Counted from the first letter of the stretch, positions 35,778 through 44,781 are shown. The stretch is 64,000 nucleotides of DNA from Gammaproteobacteria bacterium (GCA_024235095.1 JACKNC010000001.1:2794501-2858500); one strand, 5' to 3'. Notes: a model not told the origin generated them from the sequence alone. Translations and numbers: made by a program.

Positions 35778-36533
35778 TTACTGTTCCGTGATGGAGTTCG
35801 TCAAGGGGGTTTTACGTTTTCGTAAGGATTCTCCGGTCAGGTTGAGGGTGTAGGCGTTATGGACGAGCCGATCGAGGAGGGCATCAGCCAGAGTGGGTTC
35901 GTCCAGATAGGCGTGCCAGCTTGCCACGGGCAACTGGCTGGTCACGAGGGTGGATTGACGGTGATGCCGGTCATCGAGGATTTCCAGAAGATCACGGCGG
36001 CCCTCGCTGGTGAGCGGTGTTAAGCCCCAGTCATCGATGACCAACACGTGTGCTTTAGCGTACTCGCGTAGCAGCTTGGGATAGCGGCCATCGGCGCGGG
36101 CCAACGCCAGTTCAGGGAGCAAGCGGGGCAAACGGACATAGCGCGCGGTATAGCCCAGACGACACGCATGCTGAGCCAAGGCACAAGCAATCCATGTTTT
36201 CCCCACGCCGGTGGGGCCGGTAATCAGGCAGTTGAGATGCTCCACAAGCCAGCGTTCACCGAGCAGATGCTGGATGAGGGTTTTATCCAGGCCCCGGGGA
36301 TGTTGGTAATCCAGGTCTTCCCGGCAGGCTTGCTGGGGCAAACGGGCTTGCTGTAAGCGGTACTGGAGGCGACGATTCGCGCGTTCGGTCAGTTCGCGAT
36401 CAACCAGGAGACTCAAGCGATCCGTAAAGCTGAGCTGATCGCTATCGGGCATCTGGAGTTGCTCGTGCAAGGCCTGACGCATGCCGCTGAGTTTCAAGGT
36501 GTGCAGTTGATCGAGAAGGGGTTGTTTCAGCAT
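35778..36533 (-). CDS. istB: IS21 helper ATPase IstB
   Basis: AAA+ ATPase that assists IstA in target selection, related to DnaC/DnaA. Walker A is TGPTGVGKTW and Walker B is VLVIDDWGLTPL. The start MLKQPLLDQLHTLKLSGMRQAL at 36533 is the usual IstB N-terminus; a longer frame upstream overlaps istA and is not family-like. At 251 residues it is full length. It begins 16 bp after istA ends. Confidence 0.92.
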   Translation of the reverse strand: MLKQPLLDQLHTLKLSGMRQALHEQLQMPDSDQLSFTDRLSLLVDRELTERANRRLQYRLQQARLPQQACREDLDYQHPRGLDKTLIQHLLGERWLVEHLNCLITGPTGVGKTWIACALAQHACRLGYTARYVRLPRLLPELALARADGRYPKLLREYAKAHVLVIDDWGLTPLTSEGRRDLLEILDDRHHRQSTLVTSQLPVASWHAYLDEPTLADALLDRLVHNAYTLNLTGESLRKRKTPLTNSITEQ

Positions 36534-36549
36534 GGCGGAGGCTCCTGGG

Positions 36550-38100
36550 TTATTGGTAATAGCGTGCGCCGCGCACGTTCGCGTGGGTCGCGGTCGAAGG
36601 GATGGGCGGTGGCGAAGTCCCCGCATCCGGGAGGCGTTGCTGGTCCAGGCCATGCTTGAGAATCGACTCGATGCTCTTGTAACTCAGTCCCCCAATGGCT
36701 AACGCGCGCTGACAGGCGGCCTCCAAGCGGTCGGCGCCATAGGCTTTGCCCAGACGCAAGATGCCCAAGCACGAGCGGTAGCCCTGCTGAGGATGGGGCC
36801 GCGTGGCCAGGATACGTTCCACTAGAGTCGCCGTGTGGGGGCCGGTCTGGTGAGCCCAGCGCACTAACCGTTCGGGCGTCCATTCGGCGTACTCCCGATG
36901 GGCTTTGGGCATGTGGGCGGTTACGGTGGTATGGCGACCAGGCTGCGGATGGCGGCGATGACAAGCCACCCGCTGACGTTGATGGAAGACCTCGACCGTG
37001 GTGGCGGTCAGGCGCACCTCCACTTCCTGGCGCACCAGGAGGTAGGGGACCGAATAGTAATGGCGCTCGATGTCAATGTGATAGTCAATGTTGACGCGCG
37101 CTTTTTTCCATTGCGCGAACACGTAGGGTTCGGCCGGTAAGGGACGCAACGCCGGTTGTTCCAGCGTTGCAAACCAATGCTGACGGGAACCGGGGAGTTT
37201 TTTGAAGGCGCGCTGATTGAGGGCGTCGCGCAGTTCGCGGATGACCGTGTTGAGTTCGTCGAGACTGAACAGAGTCCGATGGCGCAAGCGGGCCAGAATC
37301 CAGCGTTCCACCACGAGCACGCCACTTTCCGCTTTGGCTTTATCACGCGGTTTTCGGACACGCGCGGGGATCACCGCGACGCCATAATGGGCGGCTAACT
37401 CCAGATAACTGGGGTTGAGGTCGGGCTCATAGCGGTGCGGCGTCTGGACGCCGGTTTTCAAATTATCTGGAACCACAATTTCCGGGACACCGCCGAAAAA
37501 TGCAAAGGCCCGGACATGCGCCATGAGCCAGTCATCCAGTCCTTGGGTCCAGGTCGCCTCCACATAGGTGTAATTGCTGGCGCCCAGCACCGCAACAAAC
37601 ACTTGGGCCTGGCGGAGTTCACCCGTGATGCGGTCCACGATGGGCACGGTGGGACCGGCGTAGTCCACAAACACCTTCTCACCGGCCCGATGGGTCTGGC
37701 GCATCACCACATCGGTATGCGCCACCCAAGCCCGATACTGCTGGCAGAACCAGGTGTATTGATAGCCCTGGGGATGCGTGGCTTTGTACTCTTCCCACAA
37801 GAGCCACAAGGTGACGCCGGGGCGGCGTAATTCCTGGTGGACGGTGGCCCAATCCGGTTTTCCGCGATCCGCAGACCCAGCGGCGGGGCGCGGCGGAAAC
37901 AACCGTCGTTCCAATTCATCGGCCATCATGCCCTTGGGCAGGGGCCAACCCAGGCCCGCTCGTCGGGCGCGTTGCAGATACTCTCCGACCGTGCTACGGC
38001 CGATCCCGCAACTCCGGGCAATTTGTGGTTGGCTATGGCCCGCCGCCTGCAAACGAAGCACTTCTTGAATCTTGCGCATGGATAACCTCTCAGTCGGCAT
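36550..38100 (-). CDS. istA: IS21 transposase IstA
   Basis: DDE transposase of 516 residues. The N-terminal helix-turn-helix (HSQPQIARSCGIGRSTVGEYLQRA) precedes an integrase core: VFVDYAGPTVPIVDR, EIVVPDNLKTGV, and the downstream acidic residue in KPRDKAKAESGVLVVERW. A C-terminal beta-barrel region follows. The ATG at 38100 has GAGGAGGAA upstream. The gene looks intact and the element has a clean 8-bp duplication, so it may be active. Confidence 0.92.
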   Translation of the reverse strand: MPTERLSMRKIQEVLRLQAAGHSQPQIARSCGIGRSTVGEYLQRARRAGLGWPLPKGMMADELERRLFPPRPAAGSADRGKPDWATVHQELRRPGVTLWLLWEEYKATHPQGYQYTWFCQQYRAWVAHTDVVMRQTHRAGEKVFVDYAGPTVPIVDRITGELRQAQVFVAVLGASNYTYVEATWTQGLDDWLMAHVRAFAFFGGVPEIVVPDNLKTGVQTPHRYEPDLNPSYLELAAHYGVAVIPARVRKPRDKAKAESGVLVVERWILARLRHRTLFSLDELNTVIRELRDALNQRAFKKLPGSRQHWFATLEQPALRPLPAEPYVFAQWKKARVNIDYHIDIERHYYSVPYLLVRQEVEVRLTATTVEVFHQRQRVACHRRHPQPGRHTTVTAHMPKAHREYAEWTPERLVRWAHQTGPHTATLVERILATRPHPQQGYRSCLGILRLGKAYGADRLEAACQRALAIGGLSYKSIESILKHGLDQQRLPDAGTSPPPIPSTATHANVRGARYYQ

Positions 38101-38207
38101 GAGTTCCTCCTCGGAAAAAAAGGAACCAGCCTACAAGTTGTTAACCTGCGTCGCTGCTCATTGGCGAAACAACCCGCCGCCTTCCGTGTAATGGCCTGCC
38201 GCCTTCC

Positions 38208-38299
38208 GTGAAACGACCTGCCGTCATCCCGTGAAACGACCTGCCGTCATCCCGTGAAACGACCTGCCGTCATCCCGTGAAACGACCTGCCGTCATCCC
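38208..38299 (+). repeat. Four perfect 23-bp tandem repeats at the IS21 end
   Basis: The unit begins GTGAAACGACCTGCCGTCAT and is repeated four times without spacers, followed directly by the terminal GTGAAATACGCA. More divergent copies lie just upstream (38165-38207). They are probable IstA binding sites. With the IS21 leader and the IS982 left end, they fill the 38101-38472 gap. Confidence 0.9.
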
Positions 38300-38337
38300 G
38301 TGAAATACGCATGAAATTGAGTCAAATTCTATTTTTA

Positions 38338-39349
38338 ACGCGATGTTCGACTTTTCCGAGGGGAGATGAGAGCAGGCGGATGCGGCATGGCGATGTGAGC
38401 TAAGCTGAGAGGAACCAACCGCCTCAACCGCACGGAGAGACCGCCATACCGCTCGAAGACTTTATCATCACGGTGTTTTGTTGGGTAGACGAACACCTGA
38501 ATGCCCTGCTCGGGGATCACTGCTTACGCTCGCGAGGCTTCGCCCCCAAGCTGAATGATAGTGAAGTGATCACGATGGAAGTCGTCGGCGAGTTCTTAGG
38601 GCTGGATACGGATGTGGGCATCTGGAAGTACTTCGGTCGTCATTGGCCGTCGTGGTTCCCGGAACTCGGATCGCGGACGACGTTTGCCCAGCAGGCGGCG
38701 AATCTGTGGGTGATCAAGCAGCGGCTTCATCAGCAGCTGCTGATCGAGTTGGGGGCGGCGACGGACCCGATTCGCTTGGTGGATGGTTGCCCTCTGCCCC
38801 TCTGTGTGTTGACCCGTGCCCCGCACTGTCGGTTATTTCCTGCGGTGGCGGATTTTGGCTATTGTGCGGCAAAGAAGCAGTACTATTACGGGCTTCACGG
38901 TCATCTGATGGTCACGATCCATGGCGTCATCACGGCGTGGACGGTGACGCCCGCTACGGGTGATGAACGCGAGGCGTTGTGGGATTTGACCGAAGGTGTT
39001 CAGGGTTGGGTGATCGGCGACAAAGGTTACCTGAGCGCCTTTCTTCAGACGGAACTGGCCACGACCGGGATTGACTTGCAAACCCCCTTGCGGGCCAACA
39101 TGATCGATCCGCGTCCCCCGTGGGCTGTCCAGCAGCTTACGAGAACCCGCCGCCTCGTGGAAACGGTCATCGGTCAGCTCACCGAGCCATTCCATTTTGA
39201 GAAAATCCGGGCGCGGGATGTGTGGCACTTGACGAGTCGGATCGCCCGAAAAGTCTTAGCGCACACCTTGGGTATTTTCATGAACCGACAAGTCGGTCGG
39301 TCAGACCTCCAGTTTGAGGGCCTGATCGCCTGAAAGTCGAACATCGCGT
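38338..39349 (+). mobile_element. IS982-family element, copy 2
   Basis: A 1012-bp element with ACGCGATGTTCGACTTT ends. It forms the right part of the composite unit. No direct repeat links its own two flanks (left ...CTATTTTTA, right ACATTTCC); the duplication instead matches the far left end at 35557. Confidence 0.88.
38473..39333 (+). CDS. IS982 transposase (copy 2) with altered start codon
   Basis: The body is complete: LVDGCPLPLC, FGYCAAKKQYYYG, GDKGYLSAFL, TPLRANM and the C-terminal RRLVETVIGQLTEPFHFEKIRARD. Where copy 1 has ATG (GCCATGCCG), copy 2 reads GCCATACCG, so the normal start is lost. The next usable start in frame is GTG 38473, ten codons later, giving 286 residues. It may still yield a product at reduced level. 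Copy 1 has the ATG but a broken body, so the two copies have complementary defects. Confidence 0.82.
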   Translation: MFCWVDEHLNALLGDHCLRSRGFAPKLNDSEVITMEVVGEFLGLDTDVGIWKYFGRHWPSWFPELGSRTTFAQQAANLWVIKQRLHQQLLIELGAATDPIRLVDGCPLPLCVLTRAPHCRLFPAVADFGYCAAKKQYYYGLHGHLMVTIHGVITAWTVTPATGDEREALWDLTEGVQGWVIGDKGYLSAFLQTELATTGIDLQTPLRANMIDPRPPWAVQQLTRTRRLVETVIGQLTEPFHFEKIRARDVWHLTSRIARKVLAHTLGIFMNRQVGRSDLQFEGLIA

Positions 39350-39705
39350 ACATTTCCATTCTTGGCCGTGCGCCCGAACCAGCAGGACTTCTTTATTGGC
39401 AGAGCCGCATCGCTACAAATCCGGGAGATGATAAACCTGTCTTTCGGGATATGGCGGACTTTTTCTTCAACAGTAGCGAATATTCGATCCCCCCCAATAC
39501 CAATTCTCAGTTCATCACTGACCTCTATCGCACTTTCTACCAGCGCGAGCCGGATGCAGCGGGATTAAGTTACTGGTTGGGCCTGCTGACGACAGCCGGC
39601 GTATTACGCAGCAGCGTGATACAGGCATTCCTTTATGCCCCGGAATTCACTGCGTTCATGGAAAATCTGGGGTTTTAAAGGGAAGCGTAGATTGGCGGGT
39701 TACGC

Positions 39706-39746
39706 CCTCACCCCCACCCCTCTCCCGCCTGTGGGCGAGGGGGTTT
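39706..39746. repeat. C-rich/G-rich hairpin of the 'CCCTCACCCC' type
   Basis: CCCTCACCCCCACCCCTCTCCC is partly complementary to GGGCGAGGGGG across a CCTGT loop. It is a different family from the CTTTG-centred repeats, 28 bp after the DUF4214 stop. It could help end that transcript, but no T-run follows. Confidence 0.5.
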
Positions 39747-39766
39747 CTCACAGCTTCTTCTTAGTC

Positions 39767-39790
39767 GGCCCTAAACCAACGTTCGTGTCA
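39767..39790 (+). repeat. 24-bp inverted repeat, left copy
   Basis: Begins GGCCCTAAACCAACG and is matched perfectly in inverted orientation at 45139-45162. It lies in the 39679-40027 gap, which also holds the hairpin at 39706 and the left end of an IS; nothing else is recognised there. Confidence 0.75.
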
Positions 39791-39833
39791 CGAAGGGCAA
39801 AAAGTAAAATAAAATTATTATTATCATTAAGTT

Positions 39834-41500
39834 CTCATCAGTCATAAGTTCTCTCCCTGAAAAGCCTTGACGGCCGCTCCTCAAGAGCAGCATGAATTCC
39901 CCTCAGCGGTCCGCGCCTGAACAACCCGGTCGCCCGAGGAGAATCCATGCTGATTTATGTATACCATGCTTGAGAAAGTTTTCGCAGCGCCTTTGCGCGG
40001 CAGCGCAGTTGGCTGCTGTTCTGCGCGGTGGTGTTGAGCTTTCTCGCCGCCCCGGAAATGATCGGGGTGACGTCAATGTGCCGGTTCTGGCAGGGGAATG
40101 AAGCGGTCTATCACCGGTTTCTGCATTTCTGTCGCTCCAAAGCTTATGATCTAGAGACCCTGTTGGCGACGTGGCAGGGTTATGTGTGGCGTCAGGCCGT
40201 CGCCGTCCAGGTGGCCGGGCGGGCTGTCTTGTTGGGTGATCATACGCTGGTGGTCAAGGATGGGGGGCGTATGCCAGGCGTCGTGTCGTTACATGACGCT
40301 TCAGAAACCCAGCACAAGCCATCGTACTTCCGCGGGCACTGCTGGGGCGCGATCGGGGTGGTGGTTGGCGCACTCGATGCTTGTTTTTGTTTGCCTTTAG
40401 CCCTGCGCATGCATCAAGGCTTTTGCCATTTAGGTCAGGTGGAACCGACTTCACCCCAAAGGGGCGCGGACCCGAGCCTGCCCGAGCGGGTGGTGCAGAT
40501 GGCCCTGACGTTGACCATCGATCAGGATGGCCCCGCATTTTTAGTCTTGGATGCCTTTTTCTCGATCGCGGGGGTCTTTCGCTTGGCCCAATCCGTTTAT
40601 TCCATCGCCTTGAAGCAACCGTATTTGGTGATCGTGGCCCGGGCCAAGAAAAATTACGTCGCCTATTTTCCGGCGACCCCGAAGCCGGCCGGCCGGCCCG
40701 GACCACAACCCCGTTATGGCGAGAAAGTCCATCTGATAGAAGTTTTTGATTATCCACAAGGTTTTGACGAGGTCGAGTGTTGCGTCTATGGCCAGCGGGA
40801 ACGGGTGCGGTTGATGAGCGTCCCCTTACTCTGGAAGCCCCTCGGCGACGCCCTCCTGTTCATCTTCGCGATCACCTCGCGCGGCCCTTTGGTCCTCATG
40901 TGCTCCGATCTGAGCCTCTCACCCATCACCGCGTTGGAACTCTATTGTGTCCGCACCCGCATCGAAATTCTGTTCGCGGTATTAAAGCAGCTCCTGGGCG
41001 CTTTTTGTTTTCACTTCTGGACTTCACACCTACCACGCCATGCCCGCCGTCCGACCCGGAATCGGTCGCTCAAGGCCCCGGTGATTGAGCGTCAGCCCAC
41101 GGTCGCCGCCTGTTGGCAAGCCTATGAAGTCTTCGTCTTCTGCGCCGTGGTCGCCCAAGGCTTGTTGCAGCTGATCGCTCTGCGCTTTGGCCCTGAAGTC
41201 TGGCAACAACATCGGTTCTATCTGCGCACCCGTTCCCGCGACCTGCCCTCGGAGAAAACAGTCCGGCAAGTCCTCGCTCCTCAGGTGATCAAACCACTTC
41301 TCGATCTCCCACCAAACAGTCTCATCGCGCAGATCCGACACGCTTTCCAAGGTACCACGGAGGAGGAACCGGCCGACCCGCCTTCGATCGTCTGAATCCT
41401 TGCTCAAATCACTCGGTTAAATAATGTATTCTTGGCTGATTAACCTTCAGTCAGGGGCGGTCTTGTTCGACGATTAGACCGAGAACTTACGACTGAGGAG
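39834..41500 (+). mobile_element. IS4/IS701-like element, copy A
   Basis: 1667 bp with ends CTCATCAGTCATAAGTTCTC and the inverse of CTCCTCAGTCGTAAGTTCTC. It is flanked by the 7-bp direct repeat TTAAGTT (39827-39833 and 41501-41507). An inverted copy apparently identical in sequence (B) lies 584 bp away. Confidence 0.9.
40028..41395 (+). CDS. DDE transposase, IS4/IS701-like (copy A)
   Basis: 455 residues from GTG 40028. First catalytic Asp in LLGDHTLVVKDGG, second in FLVLDAFFSIAGV, Glu in RTRIEILFAVLKQLLG. The frame is open further upstream (FRSAFARQRSWLLFCAVV), with no start codon. The only nearby ATG (MLEKV at about 39968, one frame off) would join it through a -1 shift at GTTTTC. The natural N-terminus may therefore be ~20 residues longer and need a frameshift. 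Exact IS family is uncertain. Confidence 0.75.
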   Translation: MVLSFLAAPEMIGVTSMCRFWQGNEAVYHRFLHFCRSKAYDLETLLATWQGYVWRQAVAVQVAGRAVLLGDHTLVVKDGGRMPGVVSLHDASETQHKPSYFRGHCWGAIGVVVGALDACFCLPLALRMHQGFCHLGQVEPTSPQRGADPSLPERVVQMALTLTIDQDGPAFLVLDAFFSIAGVFRLAQSVYSIALKQPYLVIVARAKKNYVAYFPATPKPAGRPGPQPRYGEKVHLIEVFDYPQGFDEVECCVYGQRERVRLMSVPLLWKPLGDALLFIFAITSRGPLVLMCSDLSLSPITALELYCVRTRIEILFAVLKQLLGAFCFHFWTSHLPRHARRPTRNRSLKAPVIERQPTVAACWQAYEVFVFCAVVAQGLLQLIALRFGPEVWQQHRFYLRTRSRDLPSEKTVRQVLAPQVIKPLLDLPPNSLIAQIRHAFQGTTEEEPADPPSIV

Positions 41501-42084
41501 TTAAGTTATAGTCAAACCGTTTTTGGTTGGTTTACATATTCTTTATTAATTTCAGTTATTTATTTCATGAAAATCCAGCAATTCCCGGTCTCTTGAAAAT
41601 TTCTATATAATCAGTGTATTATGAAAAGTGATTTTTCGCCTCAATTTTTGTTTTTTTGGCGTGTTTGGATCTAAAACGCATCCGGTGTGGTTTGATCATG
41701 AAGAAATTCCCTTTTCACCCTTTACCGAATTCTTTAAATCAAACGGTGTCAGCGCCAGCGCTCCTGAATCAGGCGCGGCGGGCCTTTGAAAACATCCCTG
41801 ACCCCCGTCGTTATGGCCAACAATATTCATTAACCGATGTCTTAATGTCGGGTTTAGCGGTCTTCAGCTTAAAATATCCTTCCTTGTTAAAATTTGATGA
41901 ACACCGCAATGAAGCACGAATTCGCGCAAATTTAAAATCATTATATGGCGTTGAACAAGCGCCCTGCGATACCCAGATGCGGTCGGTGCTGGATCGCGTG
42001 GATCCCCTCGAACTTCGCGCCCCCTTTATTCAAATTAACCAAGGACTTTATGATCAAGGTCTTTTGGAAAATTTTCGTTATTTA

Positions 42085-43751
42085 CTCCTCAGTCGTAAGT
42101 TCTCGGTCTAATCGTCGAACAAGACCGCCCCTGACTGAAGGTTAATCAGCCAAGAATACATTATTTAACCGAGTGATTTGAGCAAGGATTCAGACGATCG
42201 AAGGCGGGTCGGCCGGTTCCTCCTCCGTGGTACCTTGGAAAGCGTGTCGGATCTGCGCGATGAGACTGTTTGGTGGGAGATCGAGAAGTGGTTTGATCAC
42301 CTGAGGAGCGAGGACTTGCCGGACTGTTTTCTCCGAGGGCAGGTCGCGGGAACGGGTGCGCAGATAGAACCGATGTTGTTGCCAGACTTCAGGGCCAAAG
42401 CGCAGAGCGATCAGCTGCAACAAGCCTTGGGCGACCACGGCGCAGAAGACGAAGACTTCATAGGCTTGCCAACAGGCGGCGACCGTGGGCTGACGCTCAA
42501 TCACCGGGGCCTTGAGCGACCGATTCCGGGTCGGACGGCGGGCATGGCGTGGTAGGTGTGAAGTCCAGAAGTGAAAACAAAAAGCGCCCAGGAGCTGCTT
42601 TAATACCGCGAACAGAATTTCGATGCGGGTGCGGACACAATAGAGTTCCAACGCGGTGATGGGTGAGAGGCTCAGATCGGAGCACATGAGGACCAAAGGG
42701 CCGCGCGAGGTGATCGCGAAGATGAACAGGAGGGCGTCGCCGAGGGGCTTCCAGAGTAAGGGGACGCTCATCAACCGCACCCGTTCCCGCTGGCCATAGA
42801 CGCAACACTCGACCTCGTCAAAACCTTGTGGATAATCAAAAACTTCTATCAGATGGACTTTCTCGCCATAACGGGGTTGTGGTCCGGGCCGGCCGGCCGG
42901 CTTCGGGGTCGCCGGAAAATAGGCGACGTAATTTTTCTTGGCCCGGGCCACGATCACCAAATACGGTTGCTTCAAGGCGATGGAATAAACGGATTGGGCC
43001 AAGCGAAAGACCCCCGCGATCGAGAAAAAGGCATCCAAGACTAAAAATGCGGGGCCATCCTGATCGATGGTCAACGTCAGGGCCATCTGCACCACCCGCT
43101 CGGGCAGGCTCGGGTCCGCGCCCCTTTGGGGTGAAGTCGGTTCCACCTGACCTAAATGGCAAAAGCCTTGATGCATGCGCAGGGCTAAAGGCAAACAAAA
43201 ACAAGCATCGAGTGCGCCAACCACCACCCCGATCGCGCCCCAGCAGTGCCCGCGGAAGTACGATGGCTTGTGCTGGGTTTCTGAAGCGTCATGTAACGAC
43301 ACGACGCCTGGCATACGCCCCCCATCCTTGACCACCAGCGTATGATCACCCAACAAGACAGCCCGCCCGGCCACCTGGACGGCGACGGCCTGACGCCACA
43401 CATAACCCTGCCACGTCGCCAACAGGGTCTCTAGATCATAAGCTTTGGAGCGACAGAAATGCAGAAACCGGTGATAGACCGCTTCATTCCCCTGCCAGAA
43501 CCGGCACATTGACGTCACCCCGATCATTTCCGGGGCGGCGAGAAAGCTCAACACCACCGCGCAGAACAGCAGCCAACTGCGCTGCCGCGCAAAGGCGCTG
43601 CGAAAACTTTCTCAAGCATGGTATACATAAATCAGCATGGATTCTCCTCGGGCGACCGGGTTGTTCAGGCGCGGACCGCTGAGGGGAATTCATGCTGCTC
43701 TTGAGGAGCGGCCGTCAAGGCTTTTCAGGGAGAGAACTTATGACTGATGAG
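42085..43751 (-). mobile_element. IS4/IS701-like element, copy B
   Basis: 1667 bp, the same length as copy A but inverted. It is flanked by the 7-bp direct repeat TTATTTA (42078-42084 and 43752-43758) inside the transposase gene of another element. Confidence 0.92.
42190..43557 (-). CDS. DDE transposase, IS4/IS701-like (copy B)
   Basis: The same 455-residue translation as copy A, including the DDE residues (GDHTLV, LVLDAFFSI, RIEILFAVLK) and the same out-of-frame MLEKV upstream. Near-identity of A and B points to recent movement. Confidence 0.75.
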   Translation of the reverse strand: MVLSFLAAPEMIGVTSMCRFWQGNEAVYHRFLHFCRSKAYDLETLLATWQGYVWRQAVAVQVAGRAVLLGDHTLVVKDGGRMPGVVSLHDASETQHKPSYFRGHCWGAIGVVVGALDACFCLPLALRMHQGFCHLGQVEPTSPQRGADPSLPERVVQMALTLTIDQDGPAFLVLDAFFSIAGVFRLAQSVYSIALKQPYLVIVARAKKNYVAYFPATPKPAGRPGPQPRYGEKVHLIEVFDYPQGFDEVECCVYGQRERVRLMSVPLLWKPLGDALLFIFAITSRGPLVLMCSDLSLSPITALELYCVRTRIEILFAVLKQLLGAFCFHFWTSHLPRHARRPTRNRSLKAPVIERQPTVAACWQAYEVFVFCAVVAQGLLQLIALRFGPEVWQQHRFYLRTRSRDLPSEKTVRQVLAPQVIKPLLDLPPNSLIAQIRHAFQGTTEEEPADPPSIV

Positions 43752-44781
43752 TTATTTAGGACATTTTTTAATCAGTATTGATGGTACCGGGGAATTCGCT
43801 TCATCAAATGTTCATTGCCCGCACTGCTGTACCCGTCAGCATCGCAAGGGTGAAGTGAGTTATTATCATCAATTATTAGGCGCGGTGATCGTTCATCCTA
43901 ACCAGAAACAAGTCATCCCTTTTTTTCCCGAAGCCATTACACATCAAGATGGTGAAACCAAAAACGATTGTGAAGCGAATGCGGGCAAACGCCTATTAAA
44001 AGCGCTTCGTGAAACCTTTCCTCATTGGCCTTTGCGCGTGGTGGAAGATAGTCTATTCGCGAACGGTCCGCACATCAAGTTACTGAAAGAACTAAATATT
44101 GGTTATATTATTTCGGTAAAACTGGGAGGTCAGGACGCTCTCTTTGCTGAGGTTAAACATCGTATTTACACGGGTCAATATGAAGAATTTGAGGTCTTAG
44201 GAGACGACAAAATTCTCCGAGGCTATCGGTGGATCAATGGCATTCCTTTGAACAAATCACATCCCGATTTAATGGTCAATTTTCTCGATTATTGGGAAAT
44301 TCGCGACGGTCAGGAATTCAACTTTTCATGGGTGACGGACATCACACTCACGGCAAAAAATGTCCATCTTGTGATGAAAGGAGGGCGCAGCCGCTGGCAC
44401 ATTGAAAATCAAGTCTTCAATACCCTGAAAAATCAAGACTACGAATTTGAACACAACGATGGACATGGGGAACAGTATTTAGCGACCGTTTTTGCGATGT
44501 TGATGATGCTGGCTTTTCTTATTGATCAAGTCCAGGAATATGGCTGTGCCTTTTTCCAGGCTGCTCGCCAGCGTTTTCATTCACGCACCGCGTTATGGAT
44601 CAAAATAAAAGGACTTTTTACCGAATTCTTTATTGATACTTGGGAATCACTCTGGCGTGCGATTATCTATGGACATTATGGTGGATTCCTACAGCCGAAT
44701 ACCTCTTAGCGTCTGGTTAGACTGTGGGCATGTTCTATTTTCTTAGTCTGGTTATCAGGGTCTCTTTAATATATAAGCTAT

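Larger units (their letters stand above)
35664..38311 (-). mobile_element. IS21-family element
   Basis: Ends TGCGTATTTCAC and GTGAAATACGCA, flanked by the 8-bp direct repeat TGAAATTG (35656-35663 and 38312-38319). It is 2648 bp long, carries istA and istB on the minus strand, and has multiple subterminal 23-bp repeats at the istA side, all typical of IS21. Confidence 0.9.
35564..39349. mobile_element. Composite unit bounded by inverted IS982 ends, carrying an IS21 element
   Basis: The outer left end ATGCGATGTTCGACTTT and outer right end (inverse of ACGCGATGTTCGACTTT) are both the transposase-3' end of IS982, in inverted orientation. The whole 3786-bp block is flanked by the 7-bp direct repeat ACATTTC (35557-35563 and 39350-39356). 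Deleting block plus one repeat restores the DUF4214 frame. Contents: a ~75-bp IS982 end, IS21, and one full IS982. Confidence 0.78.
32936..39678 (+). pseudogene. Secreted SBBP beta-propeller protein with DUF4214 C-terminus, inactivated by two insertions
   Basis: The gene starts at ATG 32936 (GAGGAA upstream). Removing 33017-33197 and 35564-39356 leaves an unbroken 2769-bp frame of 922 codons plus stop. The restored N-terminus is a standard signal peptide ending LLLLISGIAQA-ES. The propeller entry segment follows (PIYFEPNIGQVAEDVRFLARGPSYTLFLT). Then come about nine SBBP-type repeats of the form YSTYLGG...D.G..IAVD..GNAYVTG.T.S.NFP. The C-terminus is two DUF4214 units (YYISILGRAPEPAGLLYW and LYRTFYQREPDAAGLSYW). 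This suggests an exported or surface protein. As it stands, translation from 32936 ends at a stop 33122-33124 inside the 177-bp element. Confidence 0.85.
41698..44709 (+). pseudogene. DDE transposase, split by IS copy B and exactly reconstructable
   Basis: The first part, 41698-42084, reads NIPDPRRYGQQYSLTDVLMSGLAVFSLKYPSLLKFDE... CDTQMRSVLDRVDP. Joining 42084 to 43759 restores ENFRYLGHFLISIDGTGEF. The frame then continues through VVEDSLFANGPHIKLLKEL and the Glu motif RWHIENQVFNTLKNQDYEFEHNDGHGEQ to the stop. The restored length is 445 residues. It resembles IS4-superfamily transposases often listed as not classified. The only lesion seen is the insertion, bounded by TTATTTA repeats. Confidence 0.85.

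Noticed and set aside
38165..38311. Regular 23-bp repeats resembling a small CRISPR array
   Set aside because: Units abut with no spacers, end directly at the IS21 terminus, and no cas gene is near; they are IS21 subterminal repeats.
35630..41575. Shared 16-mer TTCATGAAAATCCAGC at about 35632 and 41565 as a mobile signal
   Set aside because: The match does not extend on either side, and the two sites are in different elements; chance in AT-rich DNA cannot be excluded.
39834..43751. IS copies A and B as the two arms of one composite transposon
   Set aside because: Each copy has its own perfect 7-bp duplication (TTAAGTT, TTATTTA), so they are separate insertions.
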